Notes under the pieces: model-generated
The model's database searches: none
What the model was told of the DNA's origin: nothing
The model's input: only the letters and a program-made list of their open reading frames with translations
Assembly (NCBI RefSeq): GCF_026262505.1
Contig: NC_067208.1
Span: 9,495,962-9,559,961, forward strand
DNA: 64,000 bases
Direction: 5' to 3'
Source: Trichomonas vaginalis G3
Taxonomy: Eukaryota; Parabasalia; Trichomonadida; Trichomonadidae
Made by a program: the position numbers and the translations under genes
In this document: one piece after another, positions 33,738-43,017 of the stretch
How the letters are laid out: every line of letters starts with the position of its first letter
How positions within the stretch are numbered: position 1 is the first letter of the stretch

Positions 33738-34400
33738 TCACAAACCATTTTTCCTCTTCCTTCTTACAACAAAATCCGGATCTCTTTCCTTGTCTTTATT
33801 ATCAAAAACTTCTTCGATAATTTTTGAAATCATGTCTTTGTTTTGCTGATATTCATCTGATTCTTCCGGAAGATATGCATTACTTAATGCCAAATCTATC
33901 ACTTCTGGATGTGTTTTTCTTAATGATGATATATAATGAATTGCCTGAATTGTATCATAATCGATGTTCATCCCAAGATTAAACATGAAGCTTGTTGCCT
34001 TGTCAATTGACGGAAGATTTAAAATGCGTTGAACAAGACTTTTAACTCCTATATCTGGAGTTACTTGTTCTTCATACAAGTAAATTTCGTTCTCAACTTT
34101 GGTTGTAAATGTTTTCCGAGCCGAAATTTTGCATTGTTCATTTTTCCGATCACCCTTTCCTATCGGATTGTCTTCATCATCATAAACTAGAATATTCTTC
34201 GAACTATTGAATTCCAATTTTCCAATATGAAATGCTTTAGGTTTTTCTAAATCGGCCGGTTTTACATCTAAGATGTTATGAATACATGGAATATGAACAC
34301 CATATAGTTTATAAACATTTTCCATGTTGCAGTTGCATTTACAATGCTGTTCGACTTTATTTTTAATTGCCGAAATTTTCAATTTTCTATAAAGTTTCAT
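33738..34400 (-). CDS. C-terminal SWIM zinc-finger fragment of a MULE-type transposase (probable)
   Basis: 220 codons from ATG 34,398-34,400 (MKLYRKLKISAIKNKVEQHC). Residues about 18-45 read CKCNCN, then 15 residues, then GVHIPCIHNILDV: the CxC...CxH pattern of a SWIM finger, with the Gly-x-x-Pro-Cys-x-His ending typical of Mutator-like transposases. The rest is helical and charged and ends VVRRKRKNGL. The catalytic DDE part is absent, so this is an N-terminally truncated piece of a transposase, or a stand-alone domesticated SWIM protein. It lies between the 19-bp array and the third block copy, which links MULE activity to these long inverted repeats. Function is inferred from the motif only. 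Confidence 0.5.
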   Translation of the reverse strand: MKLYRKLKISAIKNKVEQHCKCNCNMENVYKLYGVHIPCIHNILDVKPADLEKPKAFHIGKLEFNSSKNILVYDDEDNPIGKGDRKNEQCKISARKTFTTKVENEIYLYEEQVTPDIGVKSLVQRILNLPSIDKATSFMFNLGMNIDYDTIQAIHYISSLRKTHPEVIDLALSNAYLPEESDEYQQNKDMISKIIEEVFDNKDKERDPDFVVRRKRKNGL

Positions 34401-34423
34401 TACATTATCATTTTTTGGATTAT

Positions 34424-36194
34424 GTTTGAGTGGATTTAGATGTATGAGTAGTTTTCAATGTCAGTGTGGATCAAGATGTCTGGGAATAAAAGTAAGTCGT
34501 AGGTTAATATAAGTTTGATATTAATGTAAGTATGACTTAAAATGTAAGTCTCGGACGAAAGTAAGTCTGACTTGAAATGTAAGTCTCGGACGAAAGTAAG
34601 TATGACTTGAAATGTAAGTCTGACTTGAAATGTAAGTCTGACTTGAAATGTAAGTCTCGGACGAAAGTAAGTCTGACTTGAAATGTAAGTCTCGGACGAA
34701 GTAAGACAGACTTGAAATGAAGTTCGGACGAAAGTAAGTCTGACTTGAAATGGAAGTCTGATTCTAAATGTAAGTTCTAGACTAAAGTAAGTCTGATTCT
34801 AAATATAAGTCTGATATTAAGATAAGTTTGTAACTAAAATTAAGTCTTATTCCAAAAGCAAATTTAATTGTATAATAAGTCTGGATCTAGAGTAAGCCTT
34901 AGTCTACAGCTATTCTGTGTCAAAAATAAGTCACGAACCATAGTAAGTTTCGGACTAGAGTATGTCTGTAATTCGAATCATTCATATTCTTCAATTATCC
35001 CGCCAAAAAAATTATCGTCTTTTTATCATACCATAGTTTTTATCAATCTCGTTCTACTAAAAAACCTTTATATTGGTGATTTCTTTGTTAAACCCGTATT
35101 TTTTCATGTGAATCTTATTGTATAAACTCTAAAAGTTCAATTTCCGGTCGAAAAAAACTTGAAAACAATTTGTATTCGACGAGTTAAAGAGCTCTATTTA
35201 TTCTAAATTTTCCAAAAAAAATTAGATTTCGTTTTTTCGCTTCAAAAAATGTTGTTTTAAGTTTTAAAATTTGTAATTCAAAATTTTTTTGGAAAGATTT
35301 ACGATTTTTTAATACTGCGAATGAGTTTTATTTTACATACTCTATTGATAAATCATATTTTTGTCGAGATATAACTTTTTTTTAAAAAATTATATGCAAA
35401 GAGTGTTATAGAATTCTAGAAGGTATAGTGCATAATTTGAAGTATACTATCAAATAAAGAAATTTTACAGTTTTTTAGTTTTATTTAGATGTACGTTATT
35501 TTAGATGGCTTCGTCGAAAACAAAGCATGTCTGTTAAGTTTATTCTTAACATGGTAAATAAAATGGCAACGAAGCCCAGTGTACTGCGTCTTATGCCGTA
35601 GTTTTTGTTATCTTCATACTCAAATACAACAAATACAAATAGATTTATTACGAAAAAACGTATAAAACAAATGATATATTTATTTCTAGACAAGTTGACG
35701 AACATGTAGCGCAACTGTATCGCTTTAGAGAACAGTTCTTCCAACACCTACTCATTCAGTGAAAGATTTAAGAAGAACTCTTACTCGACCTTAACTACCT
35801 ACGCTTTGCTTGAACAATTCCCAACGAGGTTACTATAAGGTTGCAAGTCTTGTCAAAATGTAGTATGCAATACGTTGGGGAAAAATAGATATATACGAAC
35901 AAACTACTACAGTCTAGCAACTAGTCTTTAAGTGTAATGTATTTTTGCTACAAAGAGCTCATAACGAAGTCAAATTTTGCAATTTGATGTCAAAACTAGC
36001 TAGTTGTTGAATCAAATAGCGTTGTGACTTTGTATACATCACGATCTTGTGGTATCAGAGCTGTACTGCTGCAGACTAATTCAACTAAACATGAGCAAGA
36101 TTGGGATTTCTATTCTCTGGGGTGCGAGGCTCGTCCAAAGTTCAAGCAGCTACAGTGTTTTGGATCACCTAAAGAACTTTGGGAATTCAGTTAT
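34424..36194 (+). repeat. Third copy of the palindrome-arm block
   Basis: Matches the left arm of palindrome 1 from about 20,518 to 22,750 in the same orientation, with a much shortened 35-bp array (34,525-34,760). The match stops abruptly after GGGAATTCAGTTAT (ends 22,750 and 36,194). The sequence after this breakpoint is new and forms the outer arm of palindrome 2. Confidence 0.9.
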
Positions 36195-36247
36195 TACGTA
36201 AATTTCTCAAGATGAACTTGAGAGCAGCGCAGTTATAACGAAAGTCT

Positions 36248-37982
36248 CTGATGAAAGGCAATGATTTCTTTCATGAATGATCTAACGTTAGCTTGAAATC
36301 AGGAAAAGAGACTATTGATGACTTACTTTCCATCGATGGTGCACAACAGCAGGGAGGGGATTGGTGGGTTTGGGGAAATTCGCTGAGGCACTAGTGTCCG
36401 GATTGTTCGTCAAATAGGTTTCCTTTCCTATAAAGAAATGACACTTTTTTGGCGGCTTATTGACTCAGAAAAATTTGAGAGTTAACGAATAATTTTGGCG
36501 CCAAAAATAATTTCTCTTAATTTATTAAATTTAATATACGCACATCCATAAGTTATGCTATTTTTTCTATTTATTTTGTTCTAAAATTCTAAAATTTTTT
36601 TTTCATAACATAAAATATGATGTCTAGTCTCATTTACATAACAACATGCCTTAGAATAGGTTTTTTATTCTTTTTGTCACTTTAAATTAAGAATAAAAAG
36701 ATAATTTAAATTGAATATTTGCGATTATTCTCACTAATGCTGCTTCCTCTTTTATTAGGTAGACAACAAAAAGTTAGCCTTGGACTCCCATATCAGATTT
36801 TTGATTGGTTGCGTATATAATGAGCTGGGATTGATAGACGAAAACCCAGTGAGAAAATTTTTACGCCCAAATTCTTCTATAATTTCTTCTTTATAATCTG
36901 GTTTTATATGTGAAACCTACATTTTATAAAGCTATATAAGTTATAATCAAACTATTTAATGAAAACACAAAGTAATATGAACAATTTGATTAAAAACGGG
37001 AAAAAAGAAGCAATATTTGAAGGGAAAATAGAAAGAATCCTAATCGATTGTAAATGTTGTAAAGTTTTTATTGAAGCATTCATATAGTATAGCTATATTT
37101 ATACTTCATGCGAAATATTATAGTCTTATTTCCAATTTCTGGTTGAAGTTACCTTCTGGTTTTCTTATACTATGTGTGTTATTATTCGTGCTATGACTTA
37201 GAATGTTGAACTTCTATTTTTTTATTGAAATTTTGATTACAAAAAAAAACTCTCAAAAAAAAAGAACAAGTAATTTGTTAACATTGTTTTACATTAAGGG
37301 TAACTGAAATAATAATAAATATTTGTTTTTAAAACCATTAAATTTCTTCATCTGGTTATATGGCGTCAAAAATTTTCTCACTGGGTTTTCGTGTATCAAT
37401 CCCAGCTCATTATATACGCAACCAATCAAAAATCTGATATGGGAGTCCAAGGCTAACTTTTTGTTGTCTACCTAATAAAAGAGGAAGCAGCATTAGTGAG
37501 AATAATCGCAAATATTCAATTTAAATTATCTTTTATTCTTAATTTAAAGTGACAAAAAGAATAAAAAACCTATTCTAAGGCATGTTGTTATGTAAATGAG
37601 ACTAGACATCATATTTTATGTTATGAAAAAAAAATGTTTAGAATTTTAGAACAAAATAAATAGAAAAAATAGCATAACTTATGGATGTGCGTATATTAAA
37701 TTTAATAAATTAAGAGAAATTATTTTTGGCGCCAAAATTATTCGTTAACTCTCAAATTTTTCTGAGTCAATAAGCCGCCAAAAAAGTGTCATTTCTTTAT
37801 AGGAAAGGAAACCTATTTGACGAACAATCCGGACACTAGTGCCTCAGCGAATTTCCCCAAACCCACCAATCCCCTCCCTGCTGTTGTGCACCATCGATGG
37901 AAAGTAAGTCATCAATAGTCTCTTTTCCTGATTTCAAGCTAACGTTAGATCATTCATGAAAGAAATCATTGCCTTTCATCAG
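36248..37982. repeat. Palindrome 2, truncated by the assembly gap
   Basis: 190 bases left of the second foldback element (36,248-36,437) reappear inverted right of it (37,793-37,982); paired positions sum to 74,230 throughout. The right arm ends exactly at the first N of the gap. This flank is unrelated to the flank of palindrome 1, so two different sequences have been made palindromic around the same element. Confidence 0.9.
36438..37792. mobile_element. Foldback element, copy 2
   Basis: 1,355 bp, nearly identical to copy 1 including the spacer (about 36,867-37,362) and in the same orientation. Small length differences in A and T runs. No coding capacity. The termini read AAATGACACTTTTTTGGCGG and its reverse complement. 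Confidence 0.85.
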
Positions 37983-38082
37983 NNNNNNNNNNNNNNNNNN
38001 NNNNNNNNNNNNNNNNNNNNNNNNNNNNNNNNNNNNNNNNNNNNNNNNNNNNNNNNNNNNNNNNNNNNNNNNNNNNNNNNNN
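37983..38082. other. Scaffold gap (100 N)
   Basis: A run of exactly 100 unknown bases, a conventional gap of unknown size. Sequence left of it is palindrome 2; sequence right of it is Polinton B. The true order across the gap is not shown by the sequence. Confidence 0.99.
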
Positions 38083-38264
38083 CAGGAGTTGTTGGAGTAA
38101 ATTGTAAAAAGTAGTCGTAAGGGTTTATTTGTTTGATGTACAACATTTTTGTCAAAGAACCTTTTCACTTCAGCTCTGTTAGTAAATCCCCAACTCTTTG
38201 CAGCTTCATTGAATTTCTTAAATGACCTCCATGGATGTTGTTCGAATACTTCTTTCAAGCTCAT
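38083..38264 (-). CDS. Probable N-terminal part of Polinton integrase, cut by gap
   Basis: Starts at ATG 38,262-38,264 (MSLKEVFEQHPWRSFKKFNE) and runs into the N gap. About 55 residues are readable: a basic helical start, then WGFTNRAEVKRFFDKNVVHQ. The 'F-x-x-K-x-V-V-H' wording recalls the region before the catalytic core of retroviral-type integrases in trichomonad Mavericks, from memory rather than a search. No catalytic Asp/Glu is in view. Partial. Confidence 0.4.
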
Positions 38265-38283
38265 TTATGTAAAGTTAAAGATT

Positions 38284-38742
38284 TTAACCAACTCGTATCC
38301 AAGCGTGCATTGTTATATAAGGAGGCATATAATCTTTTCCATTACCTGCTGGGTCTGTAATACCAGCTACAACATGTGTATGATTTCCTGCAGTTCCACA
38401 GAAAATACCTGTGCTAACATCTTTGGGGTCAGTTGTGATATCATATCTATGCATTCCCTGTCTATCCGAACCCGCTGCAAGATTTGTATAACCTCTTTTT
38501 GTTATTGAATGTGAATGGTTTCCTTCCACAGATGTTCTTCCACTGAACCTATGCATATGTGAAGGAAGGTTTTCAATACCTATTTTCTTTGAACCTCCCA
38601 TCTTCATTGACTGAGTATTAGTGTAGAATGGAAAACTGTCAACTATTTCATACCATCTACCACCAAATAAAGTGTTTGGCTTTATTGGATTCATAGACGT
38701 ATAAACAGCTCCTATAGGATATATTAAATCATATATGCTCAT
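38284..38742 (-). CDS. Phage gp10/tail-collar-like fibre tip protein
   Basis: 152 codons, whole (starts MSIYDLIYPIGAVYTSMNPI). Signature of the gp10-type baseplate/short-fibre C-terminal domain of bacteriophages: YPIGAVY near residue 9, LFGGRWYEI (25-33), NLPSHMHRF, repeated G-N-H-S-H and G-N-H-T-H metal-binding pairs, and the closing PPYITMHAWIRVG. In phages such trimeric domains bind receptors or stabilise fibres with metal held by the HxH pairs. It is next to and co-oriented with the collagen-like fibre gene (26 bases apart), so the two probably make one attachment fibre on the virion. A phage-derived module in a eukaryotic element. Confidence 0.75.
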   Translation of the reverse strand: MSIYDLIYPIGAVYTSMNPIKPNTLFGGRWYEIVDSFPFYTNTQSMKMGGSKKIGIENLPSHMHRFSGRTSVEGNHSHSITKRGYTNLAAGSDRQGMHRYDITTDPKDVSTGIFCGTAGNHTHVVAGITDPAGNGKDYMPPYITMHAWIRVG

Positions 38743-38767
38743 AACTCTATAAACATATTCTAAAAAC

Positions 38768-41368
38768 TTATGTCATTAAATACCATTTGGAATGTATCTC
38801 CGGATGAAATGTTTGCATTTGTTCCACTTTTATAATGTATGTTAGTTCAATAGAATTATCCAAGAAAAATTCAAAAGTATCCGGTTGAAGACCTCTAACA
38901 AATTCAAATGGAGTTGCTGGTTCACCATTTATAATTTCTGTTGTAAATGTCATTGTATCTGGTTTCGAAAATTTCTTTGTTAGTTCTTCATCTACATAAG
39001 TTTTGTCTGCTTTCTTATCTAACATTGCGGGTAGTTCATATGCTTCAAAGTTTCTGGCATGACTTTCAATGTTCCTGCAACTCTTATCTAAACTGTTAAG
39101 AGTATCTTTTACGCTTGTACTTGGATTTTCTAATGGTGCACTTGAACCAAGGTCAAAGTTCAATATTATGTCGTCTGCTCTAACAGTAGTGAAGGATTTA
39201 TGTGTATGGTTCTTGTCAGCTTTACTGTCTAATGTAGCTTGAAGTTCATTTATATCGGAGATGTTGTGTTTATGAGATTTCAAAACTTTGTTCATTGCTT
39301 CGAGTTCAACTTTGTCAGCTTTACTTTTAATAGCATCTTCAAACGTTATTTTTGCCTTAACTCTTAACATAAATCTTGGTTCAACTAATACACCGTTAAC
39401 ATTGAAAGTAGAGGCATAAATTTCACCGGTATAACCAAATGCTTCTGGTGCTTTAGCTACATCATACTGTACAGTACAGCTTATGTCATAACCTTTAGCA
39501 CGAATGTATTTATATCTTCTTTCATTAACATTTTTTGTCTTCGCTTCATCACTTCGTGTTAAATATCCATGGTAGTCCGTTATAATCTGTTCGTCTGAAG
39601 TTATATAATGAACATGGTTCTTGTCCGCTTTACTATTTAATGTAGCTTGAAGTTCATTTATATCGGAGATGTTGTGTTTATGAGATTTCAAAACTTTGTT
39701 CATTGCGTCAAGTTCATTTTTGTCCGCTTTACTATTTAATGTAGCTTGAAGTTCATTTATATCGGAGATATTGTGTTTATGTTCTTTATCTGCTTTTTCG
39801 GCTAATTTCTCTTCTATCTCATTTATTTCAAGTTCATGCCTACCACCACCTCCCGAAGAAGTATTTTTCTTCAGCTCTTGAAGAACGTCCACTTCGCCAT
39901 CTTTGGTGTCAATAATGAGACTTTGAGTTAAAACCTTTCCTGTCTTAATGGATGTTTGTAAAACTTCTTCTTCACCATGTTCGGGGTCATGGTCGTCATC
40001 ATATCTTGTGAAATCAGAGATGTTGTCATACATTAAGCATATCTGTCTCAAAAGTTCTGCTATTTGAAACTGGAACGAAAGATATACAGAACTTTCATCA
40101 TCTCCTAAAGTCAAGTCTGCTTTCTTAAGTATTTCTTGAATGTATGCAATGAGAACAGAGTACCTTGGAAAATATTCGAACAATATTTCATTAGCTGTTG
40201 GTTTTGGTGGTTCTTTTGGAGTTTCTGTTGTTTCAGTTCCTTCTGTAGGTTCTGTTGGAGTTTCTGCATCTCTTGACTTCAATGCTCTTGCTCTCAAAGA
40301 CCTAAATGTTAGAGCACCGGGTTTTACAAAGGACTTTATAAATGCTTTAATAGTTCCTGGTAAGTTATTGTTAGCATTAAGTAAGTTCCTTATGCTTCCA
40401 TCATGTACGTCCATAGCACTATGTAAAAAATCTATACTTTTCTTGTAGTCAGCAATAGACTGACTGTGATTTTTTAAAGATTTGTCAATACCTTTAAGCC
40501 AATCTTCATGCATGTCTGATACTGAGCCAAGAATATCATTTGCTTCCTTTAGTGTATTTTGTGCTTCTCGTAAAGTATCCAATCCCGTACGTGCATTGTT
40601 TGCTATACGTCTTACAGTATCTATTTGACTCCTTGTTTCTTGCATCCAACCAGATAAAGTTTTAATAGTATCCGAACCATTTGAAATGAAGTTCAAAGCA
40701 TTTTTAATGTCATCTAAAGCTTCTTCACCAAGTACTGCCCATATCTTTCCGATTTGGTATTGAAGAACTCCATATGAAGCAGCTGTTAAACCAGTATTTA
40801 TAAGGTCCCATATCCATGATTTAGCAGTTTTTCCATCCTTTCCATCCTTTCCATCCAAACCGTTTTCGCCTTGAGGTCCTTGTATTCCTTGTATTCCTTG
40901 TATTCCTTGTATTCCTTGTGGTCCTTGAGGTCCGGTGTCACCCTTCTCTCCTTTCAGTTCATCTTTATGTTCGTTATAATATTCTAATGTCATAAGGTGT
41001 ACATCATTACTGTTACCAGCAACGCCAAGAATTTGTTTCTCATTCATGACTAAATTCTTTAAGCATTTAATGTTGTCGTCAAATCGAAAGCTCTTTAACA
41101 ATTCAATGAGAACATTTAATACTTTCACTAATGAGGCATCTACTGTAGAATTTATATATTGCACCGTTCCATCATTTATGATAGGAACTTTACTTATTGT
41201 AATGAATGGGTCATAAGTGTTAAAAGTATCGAAATCAATGACTTTTTTAGTTTTTCCATCGTCAATGACTAAATCATTGCCTTCAATGGTTAAAGTTGAG
41301 TTTTCGTTTACTAGTTCATGTGCTCTTCTTGCTTCATTTGTTTCATACGCATATGCAGCAATAGTCAT
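38768..41368 (-). CDS. Collagen-like and coiled-coil fibre protein
   Basis: 866 codons, whole, the largest gene in the window (starts MTIAAYAYETNEARRAHELV). Order: globular N-terminal part to about residue 135; collagen-like Gly-x-y repeats at about 138-178 (GEKGDTGPQGPQGIQGIQG); a hydrophobic patch (about 180-210); long heptad-like helical region to about 325; Pro/Thr/Glu hinge near 365-385 (TEPTEGTETTETPKEPP); a second helical part; then three copies of a fibre repeat (SHKHNISDINELQATLNSKA, DKNELDAMNKVLK) between about 525 and 720; and a beta-rich C-terminus. The layout is that of trimeric phage or algal-virus fibres. Divergent from the penton-like gene, with starts 17 bases apart. Confidence 0.75.
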   Translation of the reverse strand: MTIAAYAYETNEARRAHELVNENSTLTIEGNDLVIDDGKTKKVIDFDTFNTYDPFITISKVPIINDGTVQYINSTVDASLVKVLNVLIELLKSFRFDDNIKCLKNLVMNEKQILGVAGNSNDVHLMTLEYYNEHKDELKGEKGDTGPQGPQGIQGIQGIQGIQGPQGENGLDGKDGKDGKTAKSWIWDLINTGLTAASYGVLQYQIGKIWAVLGEEALDDIKNALNFISNGSDTIKTLSGWMQETRSQIDTVRRIANNARTGLDTLREAQNTLKEANDILGSVSDMHEDWLKGIDKSLKNHSQSIADYKKSIDFLHSAMDVHDGSIRNLLNANNNLPGTIKAFIKSFVKPGALTFRSLRARALKSRDAETPTEPTEGTETTETPKEPPKPTANEILFEYFPRYSVLIAYIQEILKKADLTLGDDESSVYLSFQFQIAELLRQICLMYDNISDFTRYDDDHDPEHGEEEVLQTSIKTGKVLTQSLIIDTKDGEVDVLQELKKNTSSGGGGRHELEINEIEEKLAEKADKEHKHNISDINELQATLNSKADKNELDAMNKVLKSHKHNISDINELQATLNSKADKNHVHYITSDEQIITDYHGYLTRSDEAKTKNVNERRYKYIRAKGYDISCTVQYDVAKAPEAFGYTGEIYASTFNVNGVLVEPRFMLRVKAKITFEDAIKSKADKVELEAMNKVLKSHKHNISDINELQATLDSKADKNHTHKSFTTVRADDIILNFDLGSSAPLENPSTSVKDTLNSLDKSCRNIESHARNFEAYELPAMLDKKADKTYVDEELTKKFSKPDTMTFTTEIINGEPATPFEFVRGLQPDTFEFFLDNSIELTYIIKVEQMQTFHPEIHSKWYLMT

Positions 41369-41385
41369 ATTTTAATGAGAATAAA

Positions 41386-42150
41386 ATGTTGTTCTATTTG
41401 CAAAGTACAGACCCAAACGAATACGGGACAGTAAAGCTACAAACAAACTTAGGTCTTCAGAATGAAGCACTTGCTTTCAGAGTTGTTGACTTCAATACTA
41501 TCGCAACTTTTGTCATAACAGATGAAACAGATTTCATAGAGATTGAAATAGATGACAAAAGAAGTTTTATAACATTTCCTAACAGAGCAGAGTATAGAAT
41601 AGATAAAATTGCTGGAGTCATAGATACTCTCATAAATGAAGAAACTATTGACAACATAGATGTCGAACTCTCTTCTGAGGGAACATTGAAGTTCAGTAGC
41701 AAGAAAGAGTTCAAGATAACACGAATGAGTCATAGAGTTCAACTTCTTTTAGGAGCATACCATATGACATTTCCTTTGAAAAGTGTTGACAAAACGATTG
41801 AGATGAAATCTGTTCCATACGTATGTTATGGCAATTGTTTATACATTGAGTCTAAAATAGCTAATGTCACAGGCATTTCAGGAGTTAATAGTAAAGGTTC
41901 AGTAGAGTATAAATCTTTCTGTTATGAAGTAAATTCAATGTTCATTCCAAACGTTCCTGTCATAGCAACTCATTTAGGTAAATGGGTTCGCATTAGTCCT
42001 CATAATTTGAAAGACATGCAATTCAGACTTGTTGACTTTCAAGGCGAGCCTGTAGAACTGAAGGCACCAGTGCGAATGACTGTTGAAGTTGACTTTTTAG
42101 AAAATATTAAATGCAACAGCTTACAAGAGAACTCAGAGCTAAAAATATAA
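41386..42150 (+). CDS. Minor capsid (penton-like) protein of Polinton B
   Basis: 254 codons, whole (starts MLFYLQSTDPNEYGTVKLQT). Beta-rich throughout, no membrane segment. Near the C-terminus, after IRISPHNLKDMQF-type wording, RLVDFQGEPVELKAPVRMTV recalls LVDANFVPVKLLCPMYLSMT in the Polinton A protein at 5,468; this pair of strands is a hallmark of the single jelly-roll minor capsid proteins of Mavericks. The next plus-strand gene starts 40 bases before its stop. A TCATTAAAA word lies between it and the fibre gene and could serve as start-site element for the fibre gene. Confidence 0.6.
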   Translation: MLFYLQSTDPNEYGTVKLQTNLGLQNEALAFRVVDFNTIATFVITDETDFIEIEIDDKRSFITFPNRAEYRIDKIAGVIDTLINEETIDNIDVELSSEGTLKFSSKKEFKITRMSHRVQLLLGAYHMTFPLKSVDKTIEMKSVPYVCYGNCLYIESKIANVTGISGVNSKGSVEYKSFCYEVNSMFIPNVPVIATHLGKWVRISPHNLKDMQFRLVDFQGEPVELKAPVRMTVEVDFLENIKCNSLQENSELKI

Positions 42151-42380
42151 AGTATGAATGTTATGTATTAGGTCATGAACTTTGGTTGTTGCTGTTTGAT
42201 GAAACAAATGAATTAGTTATGTCAGTCAAGAGAACAGAAAAAGGCGTCAAAGGCGCCGAGCGCAAAGCGCTATATTGTGTTAGTGAAAACTGCACCAAGT
42301 CAATAAGATTAGGTTTGCATTATGAAGATGAGTTCGATACTGTTGAAGAAGTTTTGGACAGATATTACAAATTGCTTTAA
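42111..42380 (+). CDS. Small Polinton B protein overlapping the minor capsid gene
   Basis: 89 codons (MQQLTRELRAKNIKYECYVL). Alpha/beta character: ELWLLLFDETNELVMSVKRT, then a basic loop and an acidic helical end (YEDEFDTVEEVLDRYYKLL). It overlaps the upstream gene by 40 bases in another frame and converges on the CCG gene with a 4-base stop overlap (TTAA). The loop is coded by a GC-rich stretch with the mini-hairpin AGCGC-AAA-GCGCT at 42,259-42,271, out of character with the rest. Unrecognised. Confidence 0.5.
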   Translation: MQQLTRELRAKNIKYECYVLGHELWLLLFDETNELVMSVKRTEKGVKGAERKALYCVSENCTKSIRLGLHYEDEFDTVEEVLDRYYKLL

Positions 42381-42991
42381 TTTACTAAAACATATTTCAA
42401 GCAAAGTTTATATTCTGTTGAAAGTTTTGTATACTCGTTCGAATATTTATACTTAAACTCAACTCCTGTAGTTCCTGGTGTTTCAATGATGCGGATGTTA
42501 CCTATTTTCATGAATGGTGGCGTTTGACCACAGCATTCGATTTCAGGGTCGAGATAGTCAATGACACATTGTTTCCCTGTTATTCGTGAGATAACATTTT
42601 CAAGGTCCTCCTTTGTTAGAATTATTTGGTTCTTACTTATAAGATTTGTCAAAAGCTTCTTATCGTCTTTGAGTAAAATTGTTTGGTATAACTGAAGAAG
42701 GTAATGGTCTACGTTATCTGAAGGATTTGTTTGAACATTTGTGTAAGGATTGTCGTTGGCTTCTCTTGAAAGAATTTGGTCCAGTGGTGGATACTCTAAC
42801 TTAACATCTGATGTAGCGTTAGCGTTTGAAGCTGTGTTTAAATTCACGGATTTCAGCTCTGGTTCTTTTTCTTTCAAACACTCTGAACTATAGTTCTTTA
42901 TGACAATATTGTTTGTCGTTCGTGAGTCAACATTTGATGTTGGTTCAATTGGAACATTAACGGCACCAGCTAAGATGGATTTGCTTCTCAT
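42377..42991 (-). CDS. CCG-motif Polinton protein, Polinton B copy
   Basis: 204 codons, whole (starts MRSKSILAGAVNVPIEPTSN). Disordered Asn/Thr/Ser-rich first 90 residues; helix about 95-115 (DHYLLQLYQTILLKDDKKLL); then ILTKEDLENVISRITGKQCV and PEIECCGQTPPFMKIGNIRI, and a Tyr-rich end. The order of helix, second helix, Asp/Glu-Pro-x-Ile-x-CCG and beta strands equals the Polinton A protein at 6,272 although most other residues differ. The CCG Cys pair is thus likely structural or functional (metal, disulphide or active site). Divergent from the gene at 43,018 with 26 bases between starts. Confidence 0.6.
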   Translation of the reverse strand: MRSKSILAGAVNVPIEPTSNVDSRTTNNIVIKNYSSECLKEKEPELKSVNLNTASNANATSDVKLEYPPLDQILSREANDNPYTNVQTNPSDNVDHYLLQLYQTILLKDDKKLLTNLISKNQIILTKEDLENVISRITGKQCVIDYLDPEIECCGQTPPFMKIGNIRIIETPGTTGVEFKYKYSNEYTKLSTEYKLCLKYVLVN

Positions 42992-43017
42992 TTCATATAG
43001 AATAAAAACCTTTTATA

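Noticed and set aside
40830-40950. Host collagen gene
   Set aside because: The Gly-x-y run is short, within a long fibre protein flanked by Polinton virion genes; it is phage or virus-fibre type.
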